From Marthasterias glacialis (lineage: Eukaryota > Echinodermata > Asteroidea > Forcipulatida > Asteriidae): a stretch of 64,000 nucleotides of DNA. A program made the position numbers and the translations under genes. The stretch is taken from positions 27,830,187 to 27,894,186 of the forward strand of contig OU452224.1 in NCBI GenBank assembly GCA_911728455.2, written 5' to 3'. This document shows, in pieces, positions 44,812 through 56,140 of this stretch (positions within the stretch are counted from its first letter, which is position 1; each line of letters opens with the position of its first letter). Below the pieces are notes generated by a model. That model was not told the DNA's origin and did not search any database. It saw nothing but the letters and a program-made list of their open reading frames with translations.

Positions 44812-45420
44812 TTCAGTTCTTTCTACTTGACTGCTTCTGTTACTCCAGCATACTTGTGTGTGTGTGTCATTTGGCTTTTGAGAAAGACTCTGCTGGGTTT
44901 GAAACGTTAAGGCCATTGACATTTTTGTTTTGCATTTACACAACAGGTCATTTTGGTTGGTAAGTACGGAAGCGTAGTGCCGCCACATGAATAAAAAAAA
45001 TCACACTTATCATGTACGTACATGATAACTATCGTGTACGTTCACGATAAGAGACTTATCTTGTACGTACACGATACTATCGTCTACGTACACGGTAATT
45101 ATTACGTACGTACATGATAGTTATCATGTACGTACACGGTAATTATCATATACGTACATGATAGCTATCGTTTACGTACATGGTGACTATCGTGTACGTA
45201 CATGGTAACTGTCGTGTACGTACATGGTAACTATCGTGTACGTACATGGTAACTATCGTGTACCGTGTACGTATACGATAGTTATCGTGCATGTAAACGA
45301 TAGATATCATGTACGTACATGATAAGAGTGGGTTTTTTATTCATGTGGCGGCACTACGCTTTCGTAGGTAAGCAACTTGCAACAGCTAATTTATTTTCTC
45401 AATAAATACTGTTTTAACGT
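44812..45420 (+). repeat. Penelope-type repeat arm, split by palindrome-array element
   Basis: 44812-44964 carries GACTGCTTCTGTTACTCCAGC, the TCTGCTGGGTTTGAAACGTTA core and TTTTGGTTGGTAAG. The sequence resumes at 45367 with GGTAAGCAACTTGC and CAGCTAATTT. The uninterrupted equivalent is at 29531-29572. It is split by the 44965-45366 element. Confidence 0.65.
44965..45366. mobile_element. Palindrome-array TIR element, long copy (402 bp)
   Basis: Terminal inverted repeats of about 35 bp: TACGGAAGCGTAGTGCCGCC on the left, and TACGAAAGCGTAGTGCCGCC read from the right, both continuing ACATGAATAAAAAA. GGTAAG flanks both sides (44959-44964 and 45367-45372). The interior is about 14 copies of a 22-24 bp unit whose core is the palindrome TATCGTGTACGTACACGATA with variation at the half-site ends. 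No open frame. It is inserted into a Penelope-type repeat whose related unoccupied form is at 29531-29572. Confidence 0.9.
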
Positions 45421-45994
45421 TCACCAATTTAAATAAAAGAGTTAAGTGATTGGTGTTAGTTTCTCAAAGGAGAACAATCATTCAAATTTTCTAGTTGTCA
45501 AGAAACACGTCACAGGGGGATGGTACATCATTTATCGTTCATTCTGAGTGATAACAGCAGCCATCTCAACTTGTCATCAGTTGCAAACTGCGTGTTCAGT
45601 AGCTCCCGGTAGACTTAAACAAAAGCAAACAAAACAGTTGGCTTCATTCCAACACTCATGGATCATTTTGTTATTTCTGGGTTTTTTTTGGTTTTTTTTT
45701 GCATTGTATTTCAAACCAAAACCAATTACAAACTACCACGGTAAGTATTTAAATTAATCATTCTTTAGTATTTATGTTTCTGGATACAAATACCTCTTTG
45801 TTTTCGTTCCATAGTATTTGAGAAGAGTTTTACTCCATGACTGTCATAGCCAACCAGCTTACATATTTTGAAGAGTTATATATAATTATATAACCACAAG
45901 TAAGATTTGAAATCTTGCATGCATGCACGAGAATACAATATAGCATGTTTTTCGGTGACACCATGTAATTATCTCTAATGAGTTGAGGTGGGGT

Positions 45995-46066
45995 GGTTCA
46001 GAAAAGAACTAATGGTTTAAAAACTCTTAAGTTTCGATTAGTATACTCTGATCAACTTCAGTATAC
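45995..46066 (-). repeat. TCGAAAC motif plus histone-like hairpin, third copy
   Basis: Read on the minus strand: CTGAAGTTGATCAGAGTATA, then CTAATCGAAACTTAAGAG, and about 15 bp further AGTTCTTTTCTGAACC with ACC. The layout matches 20874-20929 and 27480-27530 with substitutions. It directly precedes the Penelope-like 3' end at 46101. Confidence 0.5.
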
Positions 46067-46100
46067 CAATTTAATCATGTATATCATGCACAACACTTGT

Positions 46101-47395
46101 AGGGTTGATGGCCTTAGCTTTCGATCCAAACCGGACCTTCGTCAGAGGCACAAACAAGCACTGACATAAAAAAGACCCATTTATAGAAAAAAGGAGTATG
46201 AAATTATGGGAAAAAAAACAGAAATAAACGGGAATATTATAGACAATCAAAGTAAATACATTGCAGACAAAGGGGTGATGACCAATCAGAGTTAATTAGT
46301 TTGAGCAAAGGGATGACCAAAGTTGGACGGTACAAAAGGAGGATTACTGATCCAAACAATAGGGCGAGCTGCATTGTGGATAATGCGGCCAGTAAAAAGG
46401 ACAAGATTAATTACTCATATGAACTATTGCAGTTAGCAAAGGGACAACGCTCTAAATATAGAGGTCACTGAGAGACAAATTCAGTATTGTAGATTCTAAA
46501 AGTGGAAATGGTCAATATTGACATATGGCAGGTTAATTTATAGTCATGCATAAGTACGATGAACCGGAATCTTCATAAAGTGAAAAAAATATTCAATATT
46601 CAGTTAAATATTCAGTTCAATTTATTTATTCGTCATGTTAGAAACATGAGATTTGATTTCCACTGATTTCCATTTACAGCAAAAAAAAAAGATTGAATTA
46701 CATAGCCACATTGAGAAAGAGTAAACGAACTGCATATCAATACATCAATTTTGCAGAATAGGAATCTGAATATTTTTATAGTGAAAATATGAAAATAGAA
46801 ATGTGAAATATATAAGCAGGTTACTGCATAGCAATCTCTAAATTTGCAGAACCGGAATCTGCAGGTAAGAAAGATAGTGATGACGACAGAAATAATTATA
46901 AACAGAAAGAGCAAACAGAAAAAAGCAGGTGAATGCATCTCAGCAGTACATATGTTTGCAGAGCCGGAATCTGCGTAAAGTGTGAACGCATAGATCATAG
47001 TCAAGTAACATCATTATATGATATATCATGTATTTAAAAAAACAAGGGGGAATGGACAATTATTTGACACCTGTGTTTATGTTAAGTCTGAAAGGTTGGA
47101 CCGTTCGGAGTTGGTGAATCCAGTGTGATTCTCTGAGTTTGCGATGTGGGTCGTCACCGGTGCAGGCCTCAATAACAGCTAGTTCAACATCTTTGACACT
47201 GTGATTTGGGCTATTGAAGTGGATAGAAACTTGTACTGTTTCTTGGTCTTTAAAAATACGGTGGGTCGTCGGAGGGTTTTTGAGGAAGAGACATGGTTAG
47301 CAGAGTTTGGTATTTGTTTCTCCCGACATGCTGTAGTCCACATCTCTTACAAGATATGACTTAGACTTTGGGTGTGTCACATTGAGGGTTGGTCT
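46101..47395 (-). pseudogene. Penelope-like element 3' end, degenerate
   Basis: The 47395-47050 segment (minus) decodes to a broken GIY-YIG-type endonuclease tail (HFNSPNHSVKDVEL, GDDPHRKLRESHWIH) with an internal stop. A non-coding 3' region follows, ending in CTGACGAAGGTCCGG and then GATCGAAAGCTAAGGCCATC at 46149-46105. The coding part resembles the better copy at 63680-64000. Three short CCGGAATCTGC-type repeats lie within the 3' region. Confidence 0.65.
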
Positions 47396-47399
47396 TAAT

Positions 47400-48155
47400 A
47401 CTGTTAGCAAAGCCGGTGCTGTGGAATATTCACTTTCAGTGCGGGTTTGATATAGTACAGGCATGTTTTACATTCGGGCGGATGCAGTTACGACAACCCA
47501 ACATGTCTCTTGGGGGGTGGAGGGTGGGGAGTTTGGACCGGGGGTGGGGAGTGGCCCTCACTAGAATGTAGAATTATATATATATACAAATAAATCTTAT
47601 TTCAAGTATCGTATAATCCAGACATAAAAAACAATGAATCAGATATAACAGTTTACTATAGACCGTGAGAGAGAGACGGAGTTTACCCTCTCACCAATGT
47701 GTAAAGTACGCCTTTAACCTTATCCAATAAGGCTAACTATTTTTTACCAAACACGCGTCTCTTACGTTACCTCACATTTTCTTACAACTCTCAGTAAAGA
47801 TATCCCAATGAAAAATCATAAATGAAAGAAGTAAACATTGAGGACAATTGGGTTTAGAATTCTCTATCCTTGAAGTCATTTCTGTTTGGATTATGGTGGC
47901 CTTGTGTAATAGAGCGTGTTCGGCATATAACTGCGTTAGTCACATGACTCTAAATTGTATTGTGGTGTAGGTACATACAGTCTATTACTGACGCTGTGAC
48001 ATCTGCAAGCTTCCCCGAGGGCACCGTTGATATTATATAAAGAGATAGTCAATAAAAGTAACCAAACAAGGTTTCGGGAAAAAAAATACTTTTGCATGAT
48101 ATTGTTTAGTACCAAAAGTGTATCATCACAATTAAGTTGGAAATTTTCCATTAAT
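47400..48155. other. Unassigned stretch
   Basis: A G-rich patch (47511-47555) and otherwise AT-rich sequence. No gene recognised. Confidence 0.4.
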
Positions 48156-48456
48156 TAACCCTTGGTAACGTGGGGAAAGTCTTCCATCCCTTGGTCGACA
48201 TGGGTTAAATCTTTTAACCCTTGGTCGACATGGGATAAATCTTTTAACCCTTTGTCGACATGGGATGAATCTTTTAACCCTTGGTCGACATGTGATAAAT
48301 CTTCTAACTCTTGGTAACGGGGGGCGAGTCTTCTAACCCTTTGTTGACATGAGATGAAACTTTAAGAAGATTTATCCCATGTCGACCAAGGGTTAGAAGA
48401 TATGATGTCGAACAATGATTAAAATATTTATCTCCCATGTCGATCAGGCATTAAAA
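48156..48456. repeat. 30-bp tandem repeat with inverted tail
   Basis: The unit carries CCCTTGGTCGACATGGG and repeats with a period of exactly 30 bp from 48181 to about 48360 (six to seven copies, the fifth diverged). From 48365 it continues as inverted copies (CCCATGTCGACCAAGGG). Each unit contains the palindrome GTCGAC. Confidence 0.8.
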
Positions 48457-48459
48457 GAT

Positions 48460-49683
48460 CCATCCCAATGAAAAACACTAATTGTGCTGAGGATGGTTGT
48501 AGACACTGCTCTTCATTTGATGCTATCTGCTTGGTTGTTTCGCCCGACATCGACCTGTATTTGCCCAGCAGTGAAGCTCCGACTCATAGACCTACATCCA
48601 AAGCAAATCCAATTTTTGAAAAGAGCCACTCTGTTCCTATATTGAAATTGTCCATCTTTCCCTTGTCTTTTTTAAACGCTTCACCACTTTATGCAGGCAT
48701 ATTGGTCTGTAAATAAGCTGATTTGTTGCGGTTAGTGCGCAATTGTTAGTAATGTTCAATATTCACACGGAGTGATGATGCAATTAACAATATCATGCAT
48801 CTTAATCCCCAAGGGGAGGAGTTACAATAACCAGAACGGAAAGAACCACGCCCATTGTGAACGAACGATGACAATCTGAGATATGGCAGACCAGACCATT
48901 TTGAATATCCGAAAATATTCCTCTGGTCCCTTGACTCCCGATCCCTCTAAAGCTGCGGTATATTTTTAGGCACTGGCTGTGAATTAATAAAAATGTGCTC
49001 CAGAACATTCATCAGGCTTATATCATTTTCGTCTGGATCATTAATATTGTCTCAGTTTATACTGCTCGTCGGTGACGGCTAATTGTTTTGTCGATTATTT
49101 GTTTATTGTGTAAAAAAAAAAAAAAATAAATAAATAAAAAACACACGCACTGAACACAATATTGTGCTCGTACTGATTTATTTTCGAGGCTACATTTTTC
49201 GTCAGTATCGTCACGATAGAAGGAACATTATTTTGGGGGTGGATAAATGAGTGCATCAAAAAAAATCGAATCAGCTAAAATTACATTGCTGGTTGTAAAA
49301 TAGCCAATGGATCTTTTTTTATAATACGTATTCAGTGAAGGAGACAAATTAGAAACGAGCTTCGTTGATGAACGCGTGCTTTTTTATTACCCGATTCGTA
49401 ACAATGACCTTTTTTGTATTGTTAGTCTAATATGGTCTCCATGGTGACCAAGAGAAGTCAGTCAAAGGAGAGGTCATCTGCAACAGATACGGTGAAGATG
49501 ATATTCCACTCCAATCTCCAACAATTAGTTATTGATGCGGTTGGCTCTGGTAAGAAAGGACTGTGAAGTTTCGCTCCACAAAGCTGCTACATCGTGGATG
49601 CGTGAACCAATTATTGACCTTCAGTATGTTAACCCGAACTGTTTTTGTTGTATATATTATGAACATGATAGTATTATCATCGG
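48460..49683. other. Unassigned stretch
   Basis: No gene recognised. The open frame at 48468-48716 has no domain or splice context, and 49110-49140 is A-rich. Confidence 0.4.
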
Positions 49684-49685
49684 AC

Positions 49686-49915
49686 TCAAGTTTTGGTGGC
49701 TAAGTCATTAGGATGTGGGTTCGAATCCCGGTCAGGACACTTGTGTCCTTGAGCAAGACACTAAACTGTAATTGTTTTAAATATGGGATTCATTTACCCC
49801 TCCCTGTTCTTAGCTGTGCTGTAAAGAGACTTAGCTTTATATCTCCCCATGGCTTTATTATGTGCATTGGGGCAGTTTTCTATCCCTCTGGGCGTTGTAA
49901 TTGTGATTGTGGTTA
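49686..49915 (+). repeat. tRNA-derived SINE (family A)
   Basis: The tRNA-like head has box A TGGCTAAGTCAT and box B GGTTCGAATCCC, followed by GTGTCCTTGAGCAAGACACT, a segment found in several SINE superfamilies. The body has CATTTACCCCTCCCTGTTCT and AGCTGTGCTGTAAAGAGAC. Related copies are at 55852 and 58371. Confidence 0.7.
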
Positions 49916-50742
49916 AAATAATAATAATAATACAAAATATAAACAAAAGAAAAAGTTTTTTTTCTGATGGGCAACAGTTCCCCGAAATACTAGCATTATA
50001 TTCGGGAAATGGCCCAAACTTTATTTGTTTCAGTAAAAAATACAATGGAATTTGCAAACATTTTATTGGACGGAGTAATAACCAGTCGGGCTGAGTAGTT
50101 TAGCAAACCTTGTTACTACTGATGAAATGTTTAACGGCATGGTTTTATGTCGTGGTCAAAAAAAAAAATGAGTAAAGACAGCTCTATGAATTAACATAAT
50201 TTTCAAAAAAGCAGTAATGATGTGTCATGCAGATCATTGCCAGTGGCAAGTCATTTAAGGGAATCGGGTAGTTTGTAAGGATCTTGTAAAACATGCTTTT
50301 GTGAGGGCTCGATCGTTGCCAGTGGCAAACCATTCAGGCAAAACGACTAGTTTGTAATAAATTATTCTGGAATGGGCTAATTTCCAGGCGCTAGAATCGA
50401 GAACGGGGAGGTTTTTCATGAAGAACTCGACAGGGCGTGAATGTGATTTGATTCCCACATCGTGATATGTGACACTCGCCTTCGTTTCGCGGTTTGAAAT
50501 TATTCAGAGCCCGGCAACAGTGGAATTCTTCCTTGGGTGCACATGACCTGTCATTTATAAATTATTGATAATATGTGTTCAAATATTGAATTAACTCTCT
50601 TGGTAACGAAGGCGCGTTTAACTCAACAAAGGTAAGAAAATAATCAGTCTTCTAAACACGTCCTAGTAGATATTCCGAACGACAACTTTAATGTTGGAAA
50701 AGACTTCCTCGAAACCAATATAACTCTCAGTTGAACTATTAA

Positions 50743-51667
50743 CCCTATCAGGACCGGGGGGGGGGGGCACAATGTGCCCCCCCTACCAAACTTTTTCCTG
50801 TAACTTTTAAACGCTACATTCGATCGCCACCAAATTTTCTGACTTTACTTGGAAATTATCTAGGGTCATTTTGTCAAAATACGATTGTTATTGGAGGTCA
50901 GTGGTTGCCATGGCAACCGTTTGTTTGAACCCATATTACTCGTTTTTGTGATTTTGGGGCATTTTTTAGCAAAATGTTATGTTTTTAAGTATTTTTAGTG
51001 GCCAACAGTGATACCGAAATGTCACATGATAGTTTGAGATGCATTGTGGGAATCCAAAATGGCCGCCATTTTGGCGGCCATCTTGGATTTTGTATTTTTA
51101 GCTGTTTTTTAGGGGTTCGAACTTTGCAAAATTTTGTATCTATGGAATATTTTCAACATTATAATTTTGAACTTTTGAGGTCTAGAAATACTATAGAGTT
51201 GTTAGTTAGGCCTCATAAATGCACACTCGGACCCTAAAAGGACTGTTTACATCGATTTTTAAGTGGAAAAATGTAAAAACGTGATTTTTTCCCAAAAATT
51301 ACATAAAACAGCTTGTTTAGCGCCCTCAACGGTAACTCTGGTAAAGAAAAAGGTGTTTATGTTCTTGAGGATGTCAAGAAAGACAAATTTGCAAAGTTTT
51401 ACAGAATTCTGGCAAAAAATATGGAAATTATGGGGAAAATACGATTTTTGACCAAAAATGGGCAAAAAAACTACAAAAACTACTTTTAATGCAATTTTTT
51501 TGAATTTTTTTTTGCACCATCATGTAGAACTCGGTGAAATACACATTTGTGGCAAGTTTCATAAAAATCGGCCCAAGACTTTGGAAAATACGGAGGGGGG
51601 GCACAATGAGCCCCCCCCCCCCCCCCCCGGTCCCCGTAAGTCCAAAAAAAGCCCGGTCCTGATAGGG
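50743..51667. mobile_element. TTAA-flanked MITE with G/C-run hairpins (925 bp)
   Basis: Flanked by TTAA at 50739-50742 and 51668-51671. The ends are inverted: CCCTATCAGGACCGGG and CCCGGTCCTGATAGGG. Just inside each end is a palindrome of the type GGGGGGCACAATGTGCCCCC. An inner palindrome, AAAATGGCCGCCATTTT, lies near the middle. TTAA plus a CCC start suggests mobilisation by a piggyBac-like transposase, but no transposase is present. Confidence 0.8.
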
Positions 51668-51671
51668 TTAA

Positions 51672-52519
51672 AGCACTCAGTTAGTCTAGATACAAAACTT
51701 GAAATATTTACTCCTCCTTAAAGTCGGTGCACTAAGACAGAAGATATGAAGATAATGAAGTTGATTATTATCCTAAAGGGTAATCATGCAGTATCGTGCG
51801 CGCTGACAAACATTGGAATATTATGTTTGTCTTAATAATTGAATTTATACCTCTATTCCCATAACCATATCCCGTCTTTCCTCATTACTGCGACCCCCAC
51901 CTACCATTCCTTTGCAATGAATAATTATACTTCCTTGAACTAAATTCCCTGATCGAATAATGCCAAGTGGTCCCAGGCGAGCCATTACGTCTAGTTCGAG
52001 TTGGAAGATGGTCGTGCCTCTTCGTTTTTTTAAATCAAGAACTGTACTTTAGAGTTCATCTTTTATGTTCTTTTCAACATTTTGATCTTAAAACAAAAAT
52101 GCCAGGAATGTTTACTTGAGATTTCAATCTCCATCAACTAGAAAAAGAAAATATTTAGGGCACACGGCTTGACTGTCGACACGTCGTTCTCGGTATACAG
52201 TTTAGTTTTAATGGGGTAGGATTTCATCCACTCTTTCATGGCTGAACGTGGTCGTGTGGTGGCGTGGGGCAAGCTTAATTTCAGAGCTGTGTAATGAGAG
52301 AGTTCCGAAAACTTGCGATTAGAAGACATTTTTTTAGTCCCCCAAAACGCAAGTGCGCACACTAGACTGCACATTGGATCGTGCTACATTTGGACTGAAA
52401 ATTGCGTCCAGCAACCACGTGATAAAAGGAAACTGGTCCCTCCATTGTTGGTTATCGATGTTTCTTGTATCAAGCAATAAACCACAAGGGGAACTGACTG
52501 GGTCAATGTTTTAATCGCA
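51672..52519. other. Unassigned stretch
   Basis: No gene or recurrent repeat recognised. Confidence 0.4.
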
Positions 52520-52618
52520 TTTAGGGTGAACAAAGAAATATTGACTTAATCGGGATTTGAACCTGCGACCACTGGCTATATATGTCCCGTCCCTCAACCA
52601 ACTGAGCTATCCAGCCCT
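52520..52618 (-). repeat. tRNA-derived SINE head (family D)
   Basis: The minus strand reads GGGCTGGATAGCTCAGTTGG, then GCAGGTTCAAATCCCG, with good box A and box B spaced as in a tRNA. The cloverleaf is not intact and a non-tRNA body follows, so I call it a SINE and not a tRNA gene. Confidence 0.55.
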
Positions 52619-52698
52619 AATGTTGTCTCCCTATTTGCATCTTTTTCAATTACACCATTCAGCATTTGGCTGCAATGTGTTTTCTAATATACAATTTT

Positions 52699-52699
<1 letters not shown>

Positions 52700-52733
<34 letters not shown>
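52700..52733. repeat. (TCAA)n microsatellite, left of LINE
   Basis: About eight TCAA units ending exactly where the LINE-type sequence begins. The same repeat resumes at 54325 past the element's poly-A. Confidence 0.9.
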
Positions 52734-54324
52734 TACCGGTGGTACACTCGTACTTCGTGGCTGCTATTTTTTGGTTTTTTGAGCGTCTTCAGACTTGATG
52801 TATGTATTGTAGCTATTATTACTGTTTTGTAATTGTGACGTAGAACCCGCAGGACTATCCTGAGGACTTTTCATTTATATTTTGTGTAGATTTCAGTGCA
52901 TTTTTGGTTGTGGCAAGTGTGTGATCTCGCCCTCACTACCCCAACGGCACCATGAGCCGGGGTGGGAGAGCTAGGGCATACCAGCCCAGGACCAACAATG
53001 GAACCTTCATGAATAACAATAATCAAACGTCTTACAAGATGAGCCGGAACAATGGCATAGTCTTCGATGTGAAAGAAAACGTTCCAATCTCAACGTATGT
53101 CAATGAAATGGCTAAAACCTTGCCACCAGAGACGATCCTATATGCCTCCCGCATAGCAGGCAATCGTGTAGCCATGTATTTTAACGAAAGGAAATACGCT
53201 GAAGAAGCTGTTACACAAGGTATGGTTGTAAACAACTCTTTAATTTATATATCACCTCTTGTACGTCAAACAACACGATTAGTCTTTTCCAACGTGTACC
53301 CTGAAATTCCAGACCGTATCCTGGCTGCTAACATCAGTGATTTCTGTAATATAGTTTCACCCATTAGATCAATACCCATCGGCATGAAGGAAAACTCAGC
53401 CCATGTTCTATCCTTTCGCCGCCAAGTACATGTACTCATAGAGCCAAAATATCAATATCCCAGACCACATTAACATTGCTTACGGAGGGGGGAACTACAG
53501 GGTCTTCCTATCCACAGATTTTGTTAAATGCTTTGCCTGTGGGGAACATGGGCACACCCGGAAAAATTGCAAGAAACAGAAAACACCAGCATCAGATACT
53601 GAGGATGGTGGACCACAGGACGACAACCCCCTCAACCCGAAACCCGTCTTCATGCACCGAAATAAATCTGACCCAAAACACCCCCCTAAATCAGCTAGAA
53701 ACCGACCCAACCAAACAGATAATAATGAAGATCCCAAAGCTCAAGACGAAGTAGGGGTACGACCCCCCTCCTCACCCTCCCATCAACCCAACCCTAATCC
53801 CTCCCTAACCCAATGCCCATCGATTCAACCAGCGCTGAACCTGCTGCATCGCTGTCTCAGACAACTACTTCCCGAACTGACACTAACTTTTGAAACGTAC
53901 TAGTGCCTGATCCACCAAAGCAGGGGCCGGCCGAGAGAAAACGTTGATTTGGCTAACTATTTAATTATCAGCTTCAAAGCAAGTATGTATTGGTTGTATG
54001 TGCACTCGAACTTCAAAGACTGTTTGGAAACTTGGAAATACCGTATAAAGAGTAAAATCTTAATAGAATACCGTTACTACCAGCTCAAAAATAGTGTTTC
54101 CACTTTCCTCAGGACATGGGGTCTCTGCAACATATTCCAAATCACTGAAAATGAAATTGAATGGACTCTGTAATTTGTAAGCCTTGTTTATTAACGATCT
54201 GCTCTTTGTTAAAGATGCTTTTTGTTCTACTAATGTACCCTTTTAGGTTTTTCTGTTTTTGTTTGTAAATTCTGTATATTTTGTGATTAAATAAAGTATT
54301 AGTTTTGAAAAGTCAAAAAAAAAA
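52734..54324 (+). mobile_element. L1/Tx1-like non-LTR element with ORF2 mostly deleted
   Basis: A 5' UTR (52734-52951) leads into ORF1 (52952-53903, one frameshift), a short C-terminal remnant probably of ORF2 (53949-54173), and a 3' UTR with AATAAA-like ATTAAATAAAG, ending in a poly-A run at 54315-54324. Endonuclease and RT are absent. The element is bracketed by (TCAA)n on both sides, so it either inserted into this microsatellite or targets it. Confidence 0.75.
52952..53903 (+). pseudogene. LINE ORF1, RNA-binding protein with zinc knuckle, frameshifted
   Basis: Starts MSRGGRARAYQPRTNNG, a basic RNA-binding-type N-terminus. It then has an RRM-like region (ILYASRIAGNRVAMYFN, VVNNSLIYISPL) and, after a one-base frame change near 53445, a CCHC knuckle CFACGEHGHTRKNC (53529-53570). 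A proline-rich, hydrophilic tail runs to 53903. In LINEs this protein coats the RNA. The frame change separates the RRM-like part from the knuckle, so the copy is inactive. Confidence 0.8.
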
Positions 54325-54367
54325 GTCAATCAATGAATGAATGAATCAATCAATCAATCAATCAATG
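54325..54367. repeat. (TCAA)n/(TGAA)n microsatellite, right of LINE
   Basis: TCAATCAATGAATGAATGAA followed by TCAA units, directly after the poly-A tail. It is the continuation of 52700-52733. Confidence 0.85.
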
Positions 54368-54399
54368 TCACACAAATACCTTTTAAAATGTATATAAAC

Positions 54400-55850
54400 A
54401 AACAGTTTTTAAAACAGATTAGACAAACGGAGACATTCCGTCGAGAAGCACACTTTGCTTTGAAGCCAAACCCTTGGAGAGTCATGAAATGCATAACTCT
54501 ATTAATAATCACATTACCCTTTCATGGAATGAATGACAGCTGGTTGAAGACTAGTCATGTCAAGTTTGTGTTTGTTACTATGATATATTTCTGGTATTGA
54601 AACCAAGGGACCCTCAAAAGTGACTAGCAGTGTGACCCGTAGGCCTGAAGATACAGGTGAAGAGAATATGTTGAAAAAATCTGTTTGAAATATGGGAGGG
54701 GAAAACCCCTACTGGAGAAAACCTGCGCACTTAATCCACAGAGATGACAAGCAGTGAAGAATTTGCCAATAAGCCAATCAGAATATCCAAGGGAAAGTAT
54801 AAAATGAAATAACAAGTAGTGTATCTTTCTTCCAATATTCCAGTTGAAAATCAAAAGTCCACGAGAAAGGGAAACAAAAAAACAATTTAACAACAAAACA
54901 AAACTGGGGGAGAAATTCAAGAATTTAAGCACATAATCGTTATGGGAATGGTAGGTTCTCTCCTAATTATATCAAAGTTGACCTAAAAGAAGTCAACGCT
55001 TATTAAGACATGTTGTAATCGTATCGATGGAAAGGCTAGTTGTTCCCTATTACCAGATTATAATAAAATAATATCAAGACAACGTCATATCACATCACTT
55101 CTATTATCTATGGACGTGTGCCCGGATAAGGAAATGAAGAAAGTGTGGCCGTCAGAAGGTCGTATAAGCAGTTGTTGTTTTAAAATTGTTTTAAAGTTAT
55201 ATAATGTTTCCAACGGAGAAGCATGGTGGGAGAGTAATCATCGCAACAGCATTCCTACAATAAATGTAGCCACTTTGTTTTTGCTTTACAACCATCTGCC
55301 TCGCAAAATCTTTCGCTGTTCTTGGTACATCCTTTCTACATCAGTAACTATCATTCTCCTCACGTGTACAGTCACATCTTTCAGCTCATCATACTTAATG
55401 CTCTTACTCAGATCCTCTTTAAGGATTTTGCCGTAAATTTAATCTTGATATTTGTTTTTCATGTCGGCTGACCTCGTTTCTATGGTACTCATCACAAACC
55501 ACGTACTATATACATTAAAACAAAAATACTTCACAAATAAATTTAGGAGGAAAAATGTATCAACACTATAAAGTTTTCCAATGTTCGCTAAAAAGTTCTG
55601 ATTAATTTACAGGTTTTTTTTCAATAAACACTTTTTACAAACTGTGCAAAATTCATCGAAATGGATGTCACGTTTACAAACAGACACCAACAGACTAGGA
55701 CTCGGTTTTGTCGGTTGATGTACGTGTTTCAGCAACTCATTATAGAAACTGAGTGTTGAGTTACCGATTTATTTTTGTACATACCAATATTGAATACATG
55801 AATAAATTCCATTGGTAATGTCCCTATATATATAAAAAGGGAAGATGTCT
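54400..55850. other. Unassigned stretch with SINE-C fragment
   Basis: 54694-54770 shares the GGGGAAAACC...CTTAATCCACA body with the SINE at 23455. A minus-strand frame of about 50 codons ending at about 55288 (EDLSKSIKYDELKDVTV...) reads like real protein but has no splice or family support. Confidence 0.4.
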
Positions 55851-55851
55851 G

Positions 55852-56140
55852 ATCAAAAGCTGGTAGCTAAAAACATCAGGATGTGGGTTCGAGTCCTGGT
55901 CATGACACCTGTCTCCTCATGCAAGACACTTATCTATGATTGCTTCAAGTAGGGGAAGAGGCAGTTATGTTCGTCTCGCAACGGATTCATTTACCCCTCC
56001 CTGTTCTTATAGCTGTGCTGTGAAGAGACCTGCGTTTATATCTCACCATGTCTTGTTCTGCACATTGGGACAAGTTTCTATCCCTTCTAAAAGAAACCCA
56101 CACCTCGATGGGCCTTGCGACGGGTGACTTGCTTTAAAAG
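55852..56140 (+). repeat. tRNA-derived SINE (family A), copy 2
   Basis: Box B GGGTTCGAGTCCTGG, then CATGCAAGACACTTATCTAT and the body CATTTACCCCTCCCTGTTCT, AGCTGTGCTGTGAAGAGACC and CACATTGGGAC. It ends near CCTTGCGACGGGTGACTTG, a longer 3' end than the copy at 49686. Confidence 0.7.

Noticed and set aside
45001..45325. CRISPR-like array of regularly spaced repeats
   Set aside because: The units are palindromic throughout with no unique spacers, sit inside a TIR element with a target duplication, and the DNA is clearly eukaryotic.
52551..52618. Functional tRNA gene on the minus strand
   Set aside because: Box A and B are good but the arms do not close into a cloverleaf and a non-tRNA body follows, fitting a SINE.
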